Positions 15,594-24,282 of a DNA stretch of 64,000 nucleotides are shown here, piece by piece. The notes below the pieces were generated by a model. It was not told where the DNA came from. It saw nothing but the letters and a program-made list of their open reading frames with translations, and made no database searches. Source of the DNA: Catellatospora vulcania. GTDB taxonomy: Bacteria; Actinomycetota; Actinomycetes; Mycobacteriales; Micromonosporaceae. The stretch is from contig NZ_WARX01000001.1 of assembly GCF_009720385.1 (NCBI RefSeq), positions 868,001 to 932,000 on the forward strand, in the 5' to 3' direction. The position numbers and the translations under genes are program-made. Positions within the stretch are counted from its first letter, which is position 1, and each line of letters opens with the position of its first letter.

Positions 15594-18500
15594 CCTCGGC
15601 CAGCTCGGCCCAGCTCGTCTGAACACCTTCCGCAGCCGCCTCGGCGAACCTTGTGTCGCCGAGGCGGCTGCGTGCTGCCCGCTCGATCCGGCCCGTGTCC
15701 GGCAGCGAACGGTCCGCCAGCCCGCGTACGGCGTCGCTCGCCGCCAGCAGCCGGGCGGCCTGCTCGGGCTGGTCACGGCGCAATGCCAGGTCCGCTATGC
15801 CCACCAGCACCTGGGCGATCATGGGCACGTGCCCGGTCTCGGTCGCCGCCTGGTAGGCCGCGGTGCGGTGCGCGCGGGCCTCGTCCAGGTCGTCGGCGAG
15901 GTAGCCGAGCAGGTCGTGGGTCAGCGCGCGGAGCTTGTCCGCCTTGTCGCCCAGCATGGCGGTCGCCGCGTCGAGCTGCCGGCGGGCCTGCCCGGCGTCG
16001 CCGCGCCAGCGGGCCAGTTCCGCCTTCGCCAGGGCCAGCTCCGCCAGCGCCTCCGGCCAGGTGACCCGCTCGGCGTGGCGTTCGGCCTCGGCCATCGCGG
16101 CCTCGCCGGCGGCGGCGTCACCGAGCAGCCAGTACAGCTGCGCCTGGCGCGACCGCATCCGGATGACGTCCTCGACGGCGCCGACCTCGGTGACCACCGC
16201 GATCGCCTGCTCGTAGTACTCGCTCGCGGCGGCGAACTCGCCCCGGGTGGCGATGCGGTCCGCCAGCACGGTCAGCGCGAACGAGATCCCGAACCGTTCG
16301 CCGAGCGCCTGGAACTCGGTCAGCGCCGTCCGCAGGTCCGTGTCCGCGTCCTGCCCGGCGTGGCCGAGCAGGATCCGCGACTTGCCCAGATGCAGCCGGG
16401 CCAGCGCGCGTACCCAGGGGTCCTCGTGGTCGAGCATCGACTCCCACGCGGGCAGGATCGCGTCCGGTCCGGCCAGCATGCGTTCCAGCGGGACCACCAC
16501 GGCCAGCACGGGATTGCCCGACCGGCTGCGCCCGGCGAACCGGTACGCCTGATGGATCCATTCCGCCACCTGGTGTTCGTCGGCGGCCCGGCCGGAACTG
16601 GCGAACGTCACGGCGTGGCCGTAGACGGTGGCCCGGATCTCGTCGTCCACCTCGCCGGGCAGCCCGGCGGCCGCGGAGATCAGCTCCATGCCTTCGGCCC
16701 GGTGCCCGCTGAGCCACCAGTACCAGCCGGCCCCCGCCGCGAGCCGCATCGGCGCCTGGGCTTGTCCGGCGGCGAGCGCACCACGCATCGCGGCGGTGAT
16801 GTTGTCGTGCTCGGCGTCGAGCGTCGCCAGCCATGTCAGCTGCTCGGCGCGGCGCAGGTGCGGGTCCGCCTTCTCGGCGAGTTCGGTGAAGTAGGCCAGG
16901 TGCGCGTCGCGCGCCAGGTCCGACTCCGCCGCCTCGGCGAGCCGCTGGGCGGCGTACTCCTTGATCGTGCCGAGCATCCGGTAGCGCGGCGCGCTGTCAC
17001 CCGCGGCGACCAGCAGCGACTTCTCGGTCAGCGCGGTGAGCAGCTCGAGCACGTCCTCGGGCGCGACGTCGTCGCCGACGCAGACCCGTTCGGCCGCTTC
17101 CAGGCTCGCCCCGCCCGAGAACACCGACAGCCTGCGCAGAACCACCCGTTCGGCGTCGGTGAGCAGCTCCCAGCTCCAGTCGACCATCGCGCGCAGGGTC
17201 CGGTGCCGGGGCAGCGCGGTGCGGCTGCCGCCGGTCAGCAGCCGGAACCGGTCGTCGAGCCGGTTCGCGAGCTGGTCGATCGTCATGGTGCGCAGCCTGG
17301 CCGCGGCCAGTTCGATCGCCAGCGGCATCCCGTCCAGGGCCCGGCAGACCCGCGCCATCGTCGTCAGGGTGTGCGCGTCGAGCACGAGATCCGTGCGTAC
17401 CGCACCGGCCCGGTCCAGCAGCAACCGGACGGCCGGCGCGGCCGCGATCCCGGCCGGGTCGGCGTCCTTGGCGGGCAGGGCCAGCGGCGCGACCGGCCAC
17501 AGCGCCTCACCGGTGATGCCCAGCGGTTCCCGGCTCGTCGCCAGGATCCGCAGCCGCCGGCACTCCCCGAGCAGGCGGTGGGCGAGTTCGGCGGCCGGCT
17601 CGATCACGTGCTCGCAGTTGTCCAGGATCAGCAGCATCTCCCGGTCCCCGATCGCGGCGATGAGCCGGTCCCTGGGCTCCAGGTTCGACGGCTCCCCGAG
17701 CAGCGCGTCGCGCAGGCCGAGGGCCGCGAGCGTCGCCTGCGCCACGTCACCGTCGGCGCCGATGGCCGCGAACTCGACCAGCCAGGCCCCGTCGGGCAGG
17801 TCGGCGAGCAGTCCGCGCCCGGTTTCGTTGGCCAGCCGCGTCTTGCCCGACCCGCCCGGCCCGATCAGGGTGGTGAGCCGGTGCTCGGCGACGAGACCGG
17901 CGACCGCGGCCACGTCGGCGTCCTTGCCGATGTAGCTGGCCAGTTCGGCCCGCAGGTTCGTGTTCCGGTTCTCCTGCCGCCGTCCCGACTCGCCGCGCAG
18001 CAGCGCGACGTGCAGCGCGGACAGCTCCGGCGAGGGGTCCACGCCCAGCGCGTCGGCCAGGGCCTCCCTCGTGCGCTGATACACCTGCAGGGCCTCGGTG
18101 TCCTGCCCGGCGCTCATCAGGGCCCGCATGAGCGCACCGGCGAGCCGTTCGCGCAGCGGGTGCGCGGCGACCAGGTCGGTCAGTTCCGTGACCAGGTCCG
18201 CGCCGTGGCCGAGGCCGAGCTCCGCGTCGAAGCGGTCCTCCGTGGCGGTCAGGCGCAGCCGGTCGAGCCGGGTGACCGCAGCATCCAGCGCCAAGCTGTC
18301 GGGCAGGCCGACGTCCTGCATGGCCGCACCGCGCCACAGGGCGAGGGCCTCGCGCAGCCGACGTACGCGCTGCGGGCCGTCGTCGTCGCGCACCCGGCCC
18401 ACCAGGCGTTCGAAACGCACCGCGTCGACGGCGTCGGGCTCGACCGCCAGCCGGTAGCCGTCCGAATGCCCCTCGATCGAGCCGTCCGGCAGCGCCTTGC

Positions 18501-18711
18501 GCAGCCGGGAGACCAGGCGGTGCAGCGCGTTCGTCGCGTCGGCGGGCGGGTTCTCGCCCCAGATCCAGTCGAGCAGCGTCGCCTTCGGGACCACCCGACC
18601 CGGTTCCAGGGCCAGCGCGACCAGCAGCCCGCGCAGCCGCGCACCCGGCACGTCGGCGGCGGTGCCGTCGTCCGTGCGCACCTCGAACGGTCCGAGCATC
18701 GCGATCTGCAC
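15577..18711 (-). CDS. AfsR-type SARP transcriptional activator with NB-ARC and TPR-like domains
   Basis: Encodes 1044 residues from a GTG. Residues 1-95 are the OmpR-like DNA-binding domain (ENPPADATNALHRLVSRLRK), 100-240 the BTAD domain ending SAGQDTEALQVYQRTREALA, 260-600 an NB-ARC/STAND ATPase with P-loop GPGGSGKT (284-291), Walker B LLILDNCEHV and the ATSREPLGI sensor, and 620-1040 helical repeats. Such proteins bind 11-bp-spaced heptamers and recruit RNA polymerase; the ATPase part gates this by ligand or phosphorylation. Identical heptamer arrays lie before the neighbouring exporter operon and before the gene at 18941, so both are likely targets. Length is normal for AfsR-type proteins. 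Confidence 0.92.
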   Translation of the reverse strand: MQIAMLGPFEVRTDDGTAADVPGARLRGLLVALALEPGRVVPKATLLDWIWGENPPADATNALHRLVSRLRKALPDGSIEGHSDGYRLAVEPDAVDAVRFERLVGRVRDDDGPQRVRRLREALALWRGAAMQDVGLPDSLALDAAVTRLDRLRLTATEDRFDAELGLGHGADLVTELTDLVAAHPLRERLAGALMRALMSAGQDTEALQVYQRTREALADALGVDPSPELSALHVALLRGESGRRQENRNTNLRAELASYIGKDADVAAVAGLVAEHRLTTLIGPGGSGKTRLANETGRGLLADLPDGAWLVEFAAIGADGDVAQATLAALGLRDALLGEPSNLEPRDRLIAAIGDREMLLILDNCEHVIEPAAELAHRLLGECRRLRILATSREPLGITGEALWPVAPLALPAKDADPAGIAAAPAVRLLLDRAGAVRTDLVLDAHTLTTMARVCRALDGMPLAIELAAARLRTMTIDQLANRLDDRFRLLTGGSRTALPRHRTLRAMVDWSWELLTDAERVVLRRLSVFSGGASLEAAERVCVGDDVAPEDVLELLTALTEKSLLVAAGDSAPRYRMLGTIKEYAAQRLAEAAESDLARDAHLAYFTELAEKADPHLRRAEQLTWLATLDAEHDNITAAMRGALAAGQAQAPMRLAAGAGWYWWLSGHRAEGMELISAAAGLPGEVDDEIRATVYGHAVTFASSGRAADEHQVAEWIHQAYRFAGRSRSGNPVLAVVVPLERMLAGPDAILPAWESMLDHEDPWVRALARLHLGKSRILLGHAGQDADTDLRTALTEFQALGERFGISFALTVLADRIATRGEFAAASEYYEQAIAVVTEVGAVEDVIRMRSRQAQLYWLLGDAAAGEAAMAEAERHAERVTWPEALAELALAKAELARWRGDAGQARRQLDAATAMLGDKADKLRALTHDLLGYLADDLDEARAHRTAAYQAATETGHVPMIAQVLVGIADLALRRDQPEQAARLLAASDAVRGLADRSLPDTGRIERAARSRLGDTRFAEAAAEGVQTSWAELAEVTLAS

Positions 18712-18791
18712 CTGACAGATCCTGCCACGAACGATGATCAGGAAGGAACCGGCCGATGTCCGGGGTCGCCGCCGTCAGGCGTTCTGTCGCG

Positions 18792-18868
18792 GTGTCAGTG
18801 CTCGGAGCGCGGTGTCAGTGCCCGTGTCAGGGCGGTGGCAGACCGGTGTCAGGCGCGACGCCGATGGT
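18792..18868 (+). promoter_or_regulatory. SARP-type heptamer array before the small gene
   Basis: Heptamers GTGTCAG, GTGTCAG, GTGGCAG and GTGTCAG begin at 18812, 18824, 18835 and 18846, with the same 12-11-11 spacing as the array at 13845. A further copy lies at 18792. Ten bases after the last one is GATGGT (18863-18868), again the same distance as before the exporter gene. The array sits in the spacer between this gene and the SARP gene itself, so it may also serve autoregulation. Confidence 0.8.
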
Positions 18869-18940
18869 TGACCCATGACAGAAACCGGCACGGCCCGCCC
18901 CACCGGTTCACGTGAGTTCCGTACGAAGGAGTGCACCGCC

Positions 18941-19345
18941 ATGACCATCACCATCTCCGAGCAGGACCAGACCACGCTGCGCCTGGCCGCTTACGGCGCC
19001 GTCACGCTGCTGGCCGCCGCAGGCGCCGCCGGCGGCTCACCTCACAAGATCGCGACGAACGGCAGTATCGCGCTGGGCTCGGCCACCGGCCTGGTCGGGC
19101 ACGTGCTCGCCAAGTACCCGAAGGGCAAGGACCTCAACGGCAAGTCCGTGGCCGAGATCGCCGACCGGGTGCTGCCGGCGCTGACCGCGTCGATGACCCT
19201 GCTCAAGGGGCAGTCCCCGGCGGAGGCGGACAACTTCCGCAGCGCCGTCGTCACCGCGATCGAGTCCGCCACGCACCACAGCCAGCCCGGCCCGGTGGTC
19301 GCCGACATGATCAACAAGATCACGAAGGCGCTCGACGCCGCCTGA
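18941..19345 (+). CDS. Small Ala-rich protein of unknown function, probable SARP target
   Basis: Encodes 134 residues from the ATG at 18941, which has GAAGGAG nine bases upstream. An in-frame ATG at 18875 lies where a leaderless transcript would begin (six bases after the -10-like box) and would add 22 residues; I cannot exclude it. The protein begins TITISEQDQTTLRLAAYGAV, then a glycine/alanine-rich segment, then a helical C-terminal half (VAEIADRVLPALTASMTLLK). No family, signal or catalytic motif is recognised. The heptamer array before it, matching that of the exporter operon, suggests it belongs to the same regulon. Confidence 0.75.
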   Translation: MTITISEQDQTTLRLAAYGAVTLLAAAGAAGGSPHKIATNGSIALGSATGLVGHVLAKYPKGKDLNGKSVAEIADRVLPALTASMTLLKGQSPAEADNFRSAVVTAIESATHHSQPGPVVADMINKITKALDAA

Positions 19346-19359
19346 CAGAACGCGCAACA

Positions 19360-19399
19360 AGCAAGGGTGTGCCACAGGATCCTGTGGCACACCCTTGCT
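19360..19399. terminator. 40-bp perfect palindrome, bidirectional terminator
   Basis: A perfect dyad of 20 bp per side centred between 19379 and 19380 (left side begins AGCAAGGGTGTGCCACAGG) lies between two convergent genes. It would form a long hairpin with essentially no loop on either strand's RNA. Confidence 0.8.
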
Positions 19400-19416
19400 G
19401 TGATCAGGGGCAGTCG

Positions 19417-20355
19417 TCACGTGCTGCGGAAGGTACGCCGGTACGCGTCCGGGGCCACCCCCACGGTGCGGTGGAAGTGCCGGCGCAAGGTCGTGGCGGT
19501 GCCCATGCCGGCCGCCGCCGCGATGGCGTCGATGCTGTCGTCGGTGTTCTCCAGCAGCTCCTGGGCCCGGCGGATGCGCTGGGTCGACAGCCACTGCAGC
19601 GGGGTGACGCCGGTCGCCGACCGGAAGTGGCGGGCCAGGTGGCGCGAGCTCAGGTTCGCCTGGCGGGCCAGGTCCTCCACGGTCAGCGGGCGGTCCAGCC
19701 GGGCCATCACCCAGGGGAGCAGGCCGGCGAGAGGATGGTCGTCGCGGGCGGGCACCGGGGTGGTGACGAACTGCGCCTGGCCACCGGCCCGGTGCGGCGG
19801 CACGACCAGGCGGCGGGCGACGGCGTTGGCGACCGTCGAGCCGTGGTCGCGACGGATGAGGTGCAGGCACAGGTCGATCGCGGCGGCCTTGCCGGCCGAG
19901 GCGAGCACGTCGCCGTTGTCGACGTAGAGCACGTCCGGGTCCACCGTGACCTGGGGGTAGCGGGCGGCCAGCGCGTCGGTGTGGGCCCAGTGCGTGGTCG
20001 CGCGTCGCCCGTCCAGCACCCCGGCGGCGGCCAGCACGAACGCGCCGGTGCACAGCGAGACCATCCGGGCGCCCGCCTCGTGGGCCGCGCGTACGGCGTC
20101 GAGCAGGCCGGCCGGGATGTCCGCGTCGACGTCCGCGACGGCGGGGACGATCACGGTGTCGGCGCGGGCGAGCCGGTCCAGCCCGTCGTCCGGTGTCAGC
20201 TGGAATCTGCCGATGCCGACCGGGCCCGGCCCGCAGATCACCAGGTCGTACCACGGGTCGGCCAGGCCGGACGGGTCGCGGACGAACACCTCGCAGGCCA
20301 TGGCGAGCTCGAAGTGCAGCATTCCGTCGGTGGCGGCGAGCGCGACAGTGGCCAT
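19417..20355 (-). CDS. GlxA-family AraC-type transcriptional regulator
   Basis: Encodes 312 residues from the ATG at 20355. Residues 1-190 are a DJ-1/PfpI-like domain (class I amidotransferase fold) with MVSLCTGAFVLAAAGVLDGR, where Cys sits in the nucleophile elbow position, and RATTHWAHTDALAARYPQV, the typical GlxA signature. Residues about 215-312 hold the two AraC helix-turn-helix motifs (TVEDLARQANLSSRHLARHF and IDAIAAAAGMGTATTLRRHF). The longer frame upstream is not protein-like. It is divergent from the reductase gene at 20460 (104-base spacer), which is the likely target. Confidence 0.9.
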   Translation of the reverse strand: MATVALAATDGMLHFELAMACEVFVRDPSGLADPWYDLVICGPGPVGIGRFQLTPDDGLDRLARADTVIVPAVADVDADIPAGLLDAVRAAHEAGARMVSLCTGAFVLAAAGVLDGRRATTHWAHTDALAARYPQVTVDPDVLYVDNGDVLASAGKAAAIDLCLHLIRRDHGSTVANAVARRLVVPPHRAGGQAQFVTTPVPARDDHPLAGLLPWVMARLDRPLTVEDLARQANLSSRHLARHFRSATGVTPLQWLSTQRIRRAQELLENTDDSIDAIAAAAGMGTATTLRRHFHRTVGVAPDAYRRTFRST

Positions 20356-20459
20356 GTCCGAAATTGTATGGGGCTTGGCGTTCCAGACACTCGTCCGGGC
20401 CTGCCGCCGCTGACAGGATCTCCTCAGTCGATCTTTTGCAAAGCGCGGAGGAACCACAG

Positions 20460-21521
20460 ATGAGTGCGAACAAGACCGTGGCGGTGTTCGGCGCGTATGG
20501 ACACACCGGACGGTTCCTGGTGGCGGAGTTGCTCGGTCGCGGGTTCGTCCCGCTGCTCGTCGGCCGTGCTGCGGGCAGGCTCCAGGAACTGGCGGCGCGG
20601 CATCCGGGGCTCGCCTACCGGGTGGCGTCGGCCGACGATCCGGCCTCGCTGGACCGGGCGCTGGCGGGTGCGGCCGCGGTTGTCAACAGCGCCGGACCGT
20701 TCGCGTCGACCGCGGGGCCCGTGATCGAGGCCGCTCTGCGCAACCGTGTTCCGTACGTGGACGTGGCGGCCGAGATCGAGGCCAACGTCGACACGTTCAC
20801 GCACTTCGCCGACCGGGCTAAGGCTGCGGGCGTCGCGGTGGTCCCGGCGATGGCGTTCTTCGGAGGGCTCGGCGACCTGTTGGTCACCACGGCGATGGGG
20901 GACTGGACGGCGGCCGACGAGGCGCACGTCGCGTACGGGCTGAGCAGCTGGCACCCCACGGCCGGGACTCTCGTCTCCGGCGCCGTCTCCCGGGAAAGGC
21001 GCGACGGGCAGCGGGTCCGCTACACCGGCGGCCGGCTGGAGTACTACGTCGCCGAGCAGGCCCTGCCGACCCTGGACTGGGACTTCCCCGCACCGATGGG
21101 CACTCGGTCCGTGCTCGGCGAGTTCACCATGGCCGACGTCGTCACCGTGCCCAGCCACCTGGCGATCCCCGAGGTGCGCACTTACATGACCACCGACGCG
21201 GCCCGGGACCTGGCCGCCCCGGACTCGCCCGCCCCGGCCGCGGTCGACGAGCTGGGCCGGTCGGCGCAGCTGTTCACCGTCGACGTCGTCGTGCGCTCCG
21301 GCGACACGCGTCGGCGCGTCGTCGCCAGGGGCCGGGACATCTACGCCGTCAGCGCCCCGCTGGCGGTCGAGGCGGTCCACCGCATCCTCGCCGGGCAGAC
21401 GAGGACGACCGGTGTCGCCTCCGCGGGTGAGATCTTCGACGCGCCCGATTTCCTGCGCGCGCTGTCCGCGCACCTGGCGATCGAACTGCACGACGAGTCG
21501 AGCGTGCCGCAGTTCGCCTGA
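20460..21521 (+). CDS. Saccharopine dehydrogenase-like NAD(P)-dependent reductase
   Basis: Encodes 353 residues from the ATG at 20460, after GGAGGAA. The N-terminal Rossmann motif is VAVFGAYGHTGRFLVAELLG (G-x-x-G-x-x-G), followed by VVNSAGPFASTAGPVIEAAL and VPYVDVAAEIEANV, as in saccharopine-reductase-like and trans-acting enoyl reductase proteins. These use NAD(P)H on a bound or carrier-linked substrate. The middle part has no membrane helix, unlike the mycobacterial enzymes. The divergent GlxA-type regulator suggests that an inducer controls it. Confidence 0.85.
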   Translation: MSANKTVAVFGAYGHTGRFLVAELLGRGFVPLLVGRAAGRLQELAARHPGLAYRVASADDPASLDRALAGAAAVVNSAGPFASTAGPVIEAALRNRVPYVDVAAEIEANVDTFTHFADRAKAAGVAVVPAMAFFGGLGDLLVTTAMGDWTAADEAHVAYGLSSWHPTAGTLVSGAVSRERRDGQRVRYTGGRLEYYVAEQALPTLDWDFPAPMGTRSVLGEFTMADVVTVPSHLAIPEVRTYMTTDAARDLAAPDSPAPAAVDELGRSAQLFTVDVVVRSGDTRRRVVARGRDIYAVSAPLAVEAVHRILAGQTRTTGVASAGEIFDAPDFLRALSAHLAIELHDESSVPQFA

Positions 21522-21526
21522 TCGGA

Positions 21527-21552
21527 GGCCGCCCCGACGGATCGGGACGGCC
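21527..21552. terminator. Imperfect hairpin between convergent genes
   Basis: GGCCGCCCCGA (21527-21537) pairs with TCGGGACGGCC (21542-21552) with one mismatch and a CGGA loop, between the convergent stops of the reductase and hydrolase genes. Confidence 0.55.
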
Positions 21553-21560
21553 GGTGGCGC

Positions 21561-22475
21561 TCAGGCGGCGTCGGAGGTCACCGGTCCTGCGGCGAGGCGG
21601 GCCTGGGCGGCCATGTCGTCGGCCAGCGTGGTCCACACGTGTTCGGGCAGGATGTGGCCCATGCGCGGGTAGACGACCGAGCGTGCGCCGGGGATCCGGC
21701 GGGCCAGCGCGGCCCCGGCGGACGGCCGGATGAGCGGGTCGTCGGCGCCGTTGACGATCAGGGTCGGCGCGGTGATCTCACCCAGCCGGCGGCCCGTGGT
21801 CCCGAGGTTGAGCCCGGCGGCGGTCTGGCGCTGCGTCGTGCTGGGGTCGCGTGGGGCGCGCGCGTGGCTGACCTCGGCCACGGACCGGGCCCATTCCTCT
21901 TCGAACGGATGGTGCGGCGAGGACAGCAGCCGGATCATGTCGACCAGGGTCTGGACCGCTCCCTCGTCGGTGGCGGGGTGCTTGATCCGGGCGAAGCGGG
22001 GGAAGACGCCGAAGTTCACGTACCGCAGCATGTTGAGCTTCCCCGGCGGCGCACCCATGATCGCGGTGACGGTGCGCACCCGCTGCGGGTGCAGGACGGC
22101 GGTGGCCAGGGCGAGTCCGCTGCCGAGGGAGGTGCCGCACACGTGGGAGGAGTCCCAGCCGAGGGCGTCCATCACGGCCAGGCCGTCGGCGACCATGTCC
22201 GATCCGGTGTACGCCGGTTTGCGGCTGCCCCGGAACAGCACCTTGAACGGGTTCTCCGGCTCGGGCGAGGAGAAGTGGGTGGACAGGCCCGCGTCCCGGT
22301 TGTCGAAGCGGGCGACGTGGAAGCCGCGTGCGGCCAGCGCCTGGCAGAGGCCGTCGGGCCAGTACGTCATCTGGAAGTCCAGGCCCATGATGAGCAGCAG
22401 CGGCTCGCCGCCGGGCGCGCCGAAGGTCTCGTACGCGAGCTGGACGTCGCCGTTGTGTGCCGTCCGTATGGTCAC
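21561..22475 (-). CDS. Alpha/beta-fold hydrolase
   Basis: A 304-residue protein of normal family length. The oxyanion region is LLLIMGLDFQMTYWP, the nucleophile elbow CGTSLGSG (Ser116), the acid is in TLIVNGADDPLIRP and the histidine in YPRMGHILPEH. N-terminal sequence RTAHNGDVQLAYETFG is typical of this actinobacterial esterase/lipase-like group (TAP-like relatives). No signal peptide. Divergent from a TetR regulator gene with a perfect operator between them, so expression is probably repressed until an ester or lactone ligand is present. Confidence 0.87.
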   Translation of the reverse strand: MTIRTAHNGDVQLAYETFGAPGGEPLLLIMGLDFQMTYWPDGLCQALAARGFHVARFDNRDAGLSTHFSSPEPENPFKVLFRGSRKPAYTGSDMVADGLAVMDALGWDSSHVCGTSLGSGLALATAVLHPQRVRTVTAIMGAPPGKLNMLRYVNFGVFPRFARIKHPATDEGAVQTLVDMIRLLSSPHHPFEEEWARSVAEVSHARAPRDPSTTQRQTAAGLNLGTTGRRLGEITAPTLIVNGADDPLIRPSAGAALARRIPGARSVVYPRMGHILPEHVWTTLADDMAAQARLAAGPVTSDAA

Positions 22476-22497
22476 CGTGGCCTCTTCGCGCTAGCTT

Positions 22498-22519
22498 TTG
22501 CAATGCGACTGCATTGTAA
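22498..22519. promoter_or_regulatory. TetR operator between the hydrolase and tetR genes
   Basis: CAATGC-GACT-GCATTG (22501-22516) is a perfect 6-bp inverted repeat that extends by flanking TT/AA pairs. It lies 22 bases before the hydrolase start and 23 before the regulator start. Confidence 0.7.
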
Positions 22520-22541
22520 CCGGGAAGGATAGGTTCTGGCC

Positions 22542-23147
22542 ATGCCCCGCAAGGTCGACCACGAGCAGCGCCGCCGCCACATCGTCGAATCGCTGCTGCG
22601 CATCACGGGCACGCAGGGCCTGGAAGCGGTCTCCCTGCGCGAGGTCGCCCACGAGGCGGGCGTGTCGATGGGCGCCGTCCAGCACTACTTCGCCACCAAG
22701 GACGAGATGCTGCTCTACGCGCTGCAGCACTGGCTGAGCCTCAGCGTGCACGACCGCTTCGCCGAGCGGGTGCGCGCCCGGCTCACCCGCGAACCCTCCG
22801 GCGAGCCGACCGCGGCACTGCGCGCCATCGCCGCCGAGTACCTGCCCTATGACGAAGCCTGCCGATCCGAGGTGCTGGTCAGCATGGCGTTCCTGTCCCG
22901 GGCCGCCGTCGCGCCCGCCCTGGCCGCCGCCCTCGCCCCAGCCTTCGCCGGTTTCGCCCACACGCTGAGCACCGTGCTTCAGGGCGCAGGAGTATCGATC
23001 GACGCCCCGGCCGAAGCGCAGCGGCTCGCCGCGCTGCTCGACGGACTGCGGCTACCGGTGCTGGTCGGTGCGCTTTCATACCAGGACGCGCTGGCCGTGG
23101 TGGACCGCCACCTTGCCCTGCTCCCGACCGGAGACCTGCTCGCCTGA
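22542..23147 (+). CDS. TetR-family transcriptional regulator
   Basis: A 201-residue protein. The HTH spans about residues 10-55: HIVESLLRITGTQGLEAVSL, REVAHEAGVSMGAVQHYFAT, KDEMLLYAL. The C-terminal ligand domain is of the common TetR_C_6 length and Ala/Leu-rich, with no recognisable effector signature. It faces away from the alpha/beta hydrolase gene and shares the spacer with the palindrome at 22498-22519, which makes repression of that hydrolase and of itself the simplest model. Confidence 0.9.
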   Translation: MPRKVDHEQRRRHIVESLLRITGTQGLEAVSLREVAHEAGVSMGAVQHYFATKDEMLLYALQHWLSLSVHDRFAERVRARLTREPSGEPTAALRAIAAEYLPYDEACRSEVLVSMAFLSRAAVAPALAAALAPAFAGFAHTLSTVLQGAGVSIDAPAEAQRLAALLDGLRLPVLVGALSYQDALAVVDRHLALLPTGDLLA

Positions 23148-23215
23148 CCGGGGACCGCACGGCCTGTTGCCGCCCCGGCGGTCGGCGCATCCGCCCGCTG
23201 GCACAATCCCCGGCC

Positions 23216-23851
23216 ATGGGGACCTCGGCCGTGTACCGGATACACACCGGCGACGACGTCGTCGCCGTCCACGCGATGGCGCGGCGGCTGCTCGACCGGC
23301 GGTCGACCGGCTGCTGCCGGGCGTATGTGGCAGTGGACGTCGAAGTCGACACCCATCGGGACCTCGCCCGCTACCTGACGCTCGGTAGCGCCTACCTCGT
23401 GGTGACGCTTCCCGCGGAGCTGGTGGAGCAGGCGACGCCGGTCCTCGGCCCGCACCTGTCGGCCGCCGACCGCTGGAAAACGTCCCGTGACGGCAGCCTG
23501 CCTTTGATGATCGACTTCGACGGCGCGGTCGTCACGGCGTTGCGCCGGCTTCCACCGCTGGAATGCAGGATCTCCACCTATGAGTGCGAGCTGGAGGACG
23601 ATCCTGCCGGATCTCTGCTGTCGGCGGTGGGCTCGGATCCGGCCTCGGTCTTGTGGCGTGTGTGCTGGCCTGGTGAGCACAAGTACGCGGGTTTCGAGTT
23701 GGGTCTCAACGGCATCGAGCTGTACCACCGCGACCCGCCGCCCGGCCACAGCCTCTACCTGCACGTCCGTTCGAACGGGGAAGAACTGGCACAGGCCCTG
23801 GCCACCACGGTCGGGGCCGGTGCCGTCGGCGACGCCGCGCTCGGACGGTGA
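23216..23851 (+). CDS. Hypothetical protein
   Basis: A 211-residue protein without a recognised family. It looks like one cytoplasmic alpha/beta domain: AVYRIHTGDDVVAVHAMARR, VAVDVEVDTHRDLARYL, VVTLPAELVEQATPVLGPHL, LPLMIDFDGAVVTALRRLP, then a second half with SVLWRVCWPGEHKYAGF and HSLYLHVRSNGEELAQAL. Codon use is typical of native genes. No signal peptide or membrane segment. It has no clear operon partner: the tetR gene ends 68 bases upstream and the next gene is convergent. Confidence 0.65.
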   Translation: MGTSAVYRIHTGDDVVAVHAMARRLLDRRSTGCCRAYVAVDVEVDTHRDLARYLTLGSAYLVVTLPAELVEQATPVLGPHLSAADRWKTSRDGSLPLMIDFDGAVVTALRRLPPLECRISTYECELEDDPAGSLLSAVGSDPASVLWRVCWPGEHKYAGFELGLNGIELYHRDPPPGHSLYLHVRSNGEELAQALATTVGAGAVGDAALGR

Positions 23852-23886
23852 CGCCGGCGCGCGCCCTTCGTCCGGCCGTCTCCGGC

Positions 23887-24180
23887 TCAGGCCGCCACGA
23901 ACGAGTGCAGCGGGTAGAGCTTGGCCTGTTCCGTCACGCCGACTTCATCCATGATCGGCTTCAGCTTGTCGGCGAACTGGCGGCAGGCGTCCTCGTCCTC
24001 CCACACGTCGACCACCCGGAAGCCGTTGTCGCCCTGGCCGGCGACGTGCACCAGCAGCCCTTCGACGGGCCAGTCGGCCAACGACTCCATGCGGGTCTTT
24101 CCGCCGGTCATCCTGCGGACGATCTCGACGTACTGCTCTTCGGTGAAGGTAGGGCCTTCGTGGACCAGCACGATCGCCAT
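23887..24180 (-). CDS. Small dimeric alpha/beta-barrel-like protein (ABM-type fold)
   Basis: A 97-residue protein with the alternation strand-helix-strand seen in dimeric ferredoxin-like proteins such as antibiotic-biosynthesis monooxygenases: IVLVHEGPTFTEEQYVEIVR, VEGLLVHVAGQGDNGFRVVD, VWEDEDACRQFADKLKPIMD. The VVDVWEDEDACRQF pattern is common in this group. Whether it binds a metabolite or acts as an oxygenase cannot be decided. The start is an ATG; upstream lies the repeat-rich divergent spacer 24181-24523. Confidence 0.65.
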   Translation of the reverse strand: MAIVLVHEGPTFTEEQYVEIVRRMTGGKTRMESLADWPVEGLLVHVAGQGDNGFRVVDVWEDEDACRQFADKLKPIMDEVGVTEQAKLYPLHSFVAA

Positions 24181-24282
24181 CGCGTACCCCTGTCTCGATC
24201 TTGGACTGTGGGATCAGCATAGGTCGGGTGACGGCTCGGCTACGGGCTGTTGTGGAACTTCTCCGCGCCTTCTCGCTCCGCG

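Noticed and set aside
15829-18915. A 1028-codon plus-strand ORF
   Set aside because: It is the antisense shadow of the SARP gene; the sequence is low-complexity Arg/Gly/Gln-rich, and the minus strand shows clear SARP, NB-ARC and TPR domains.
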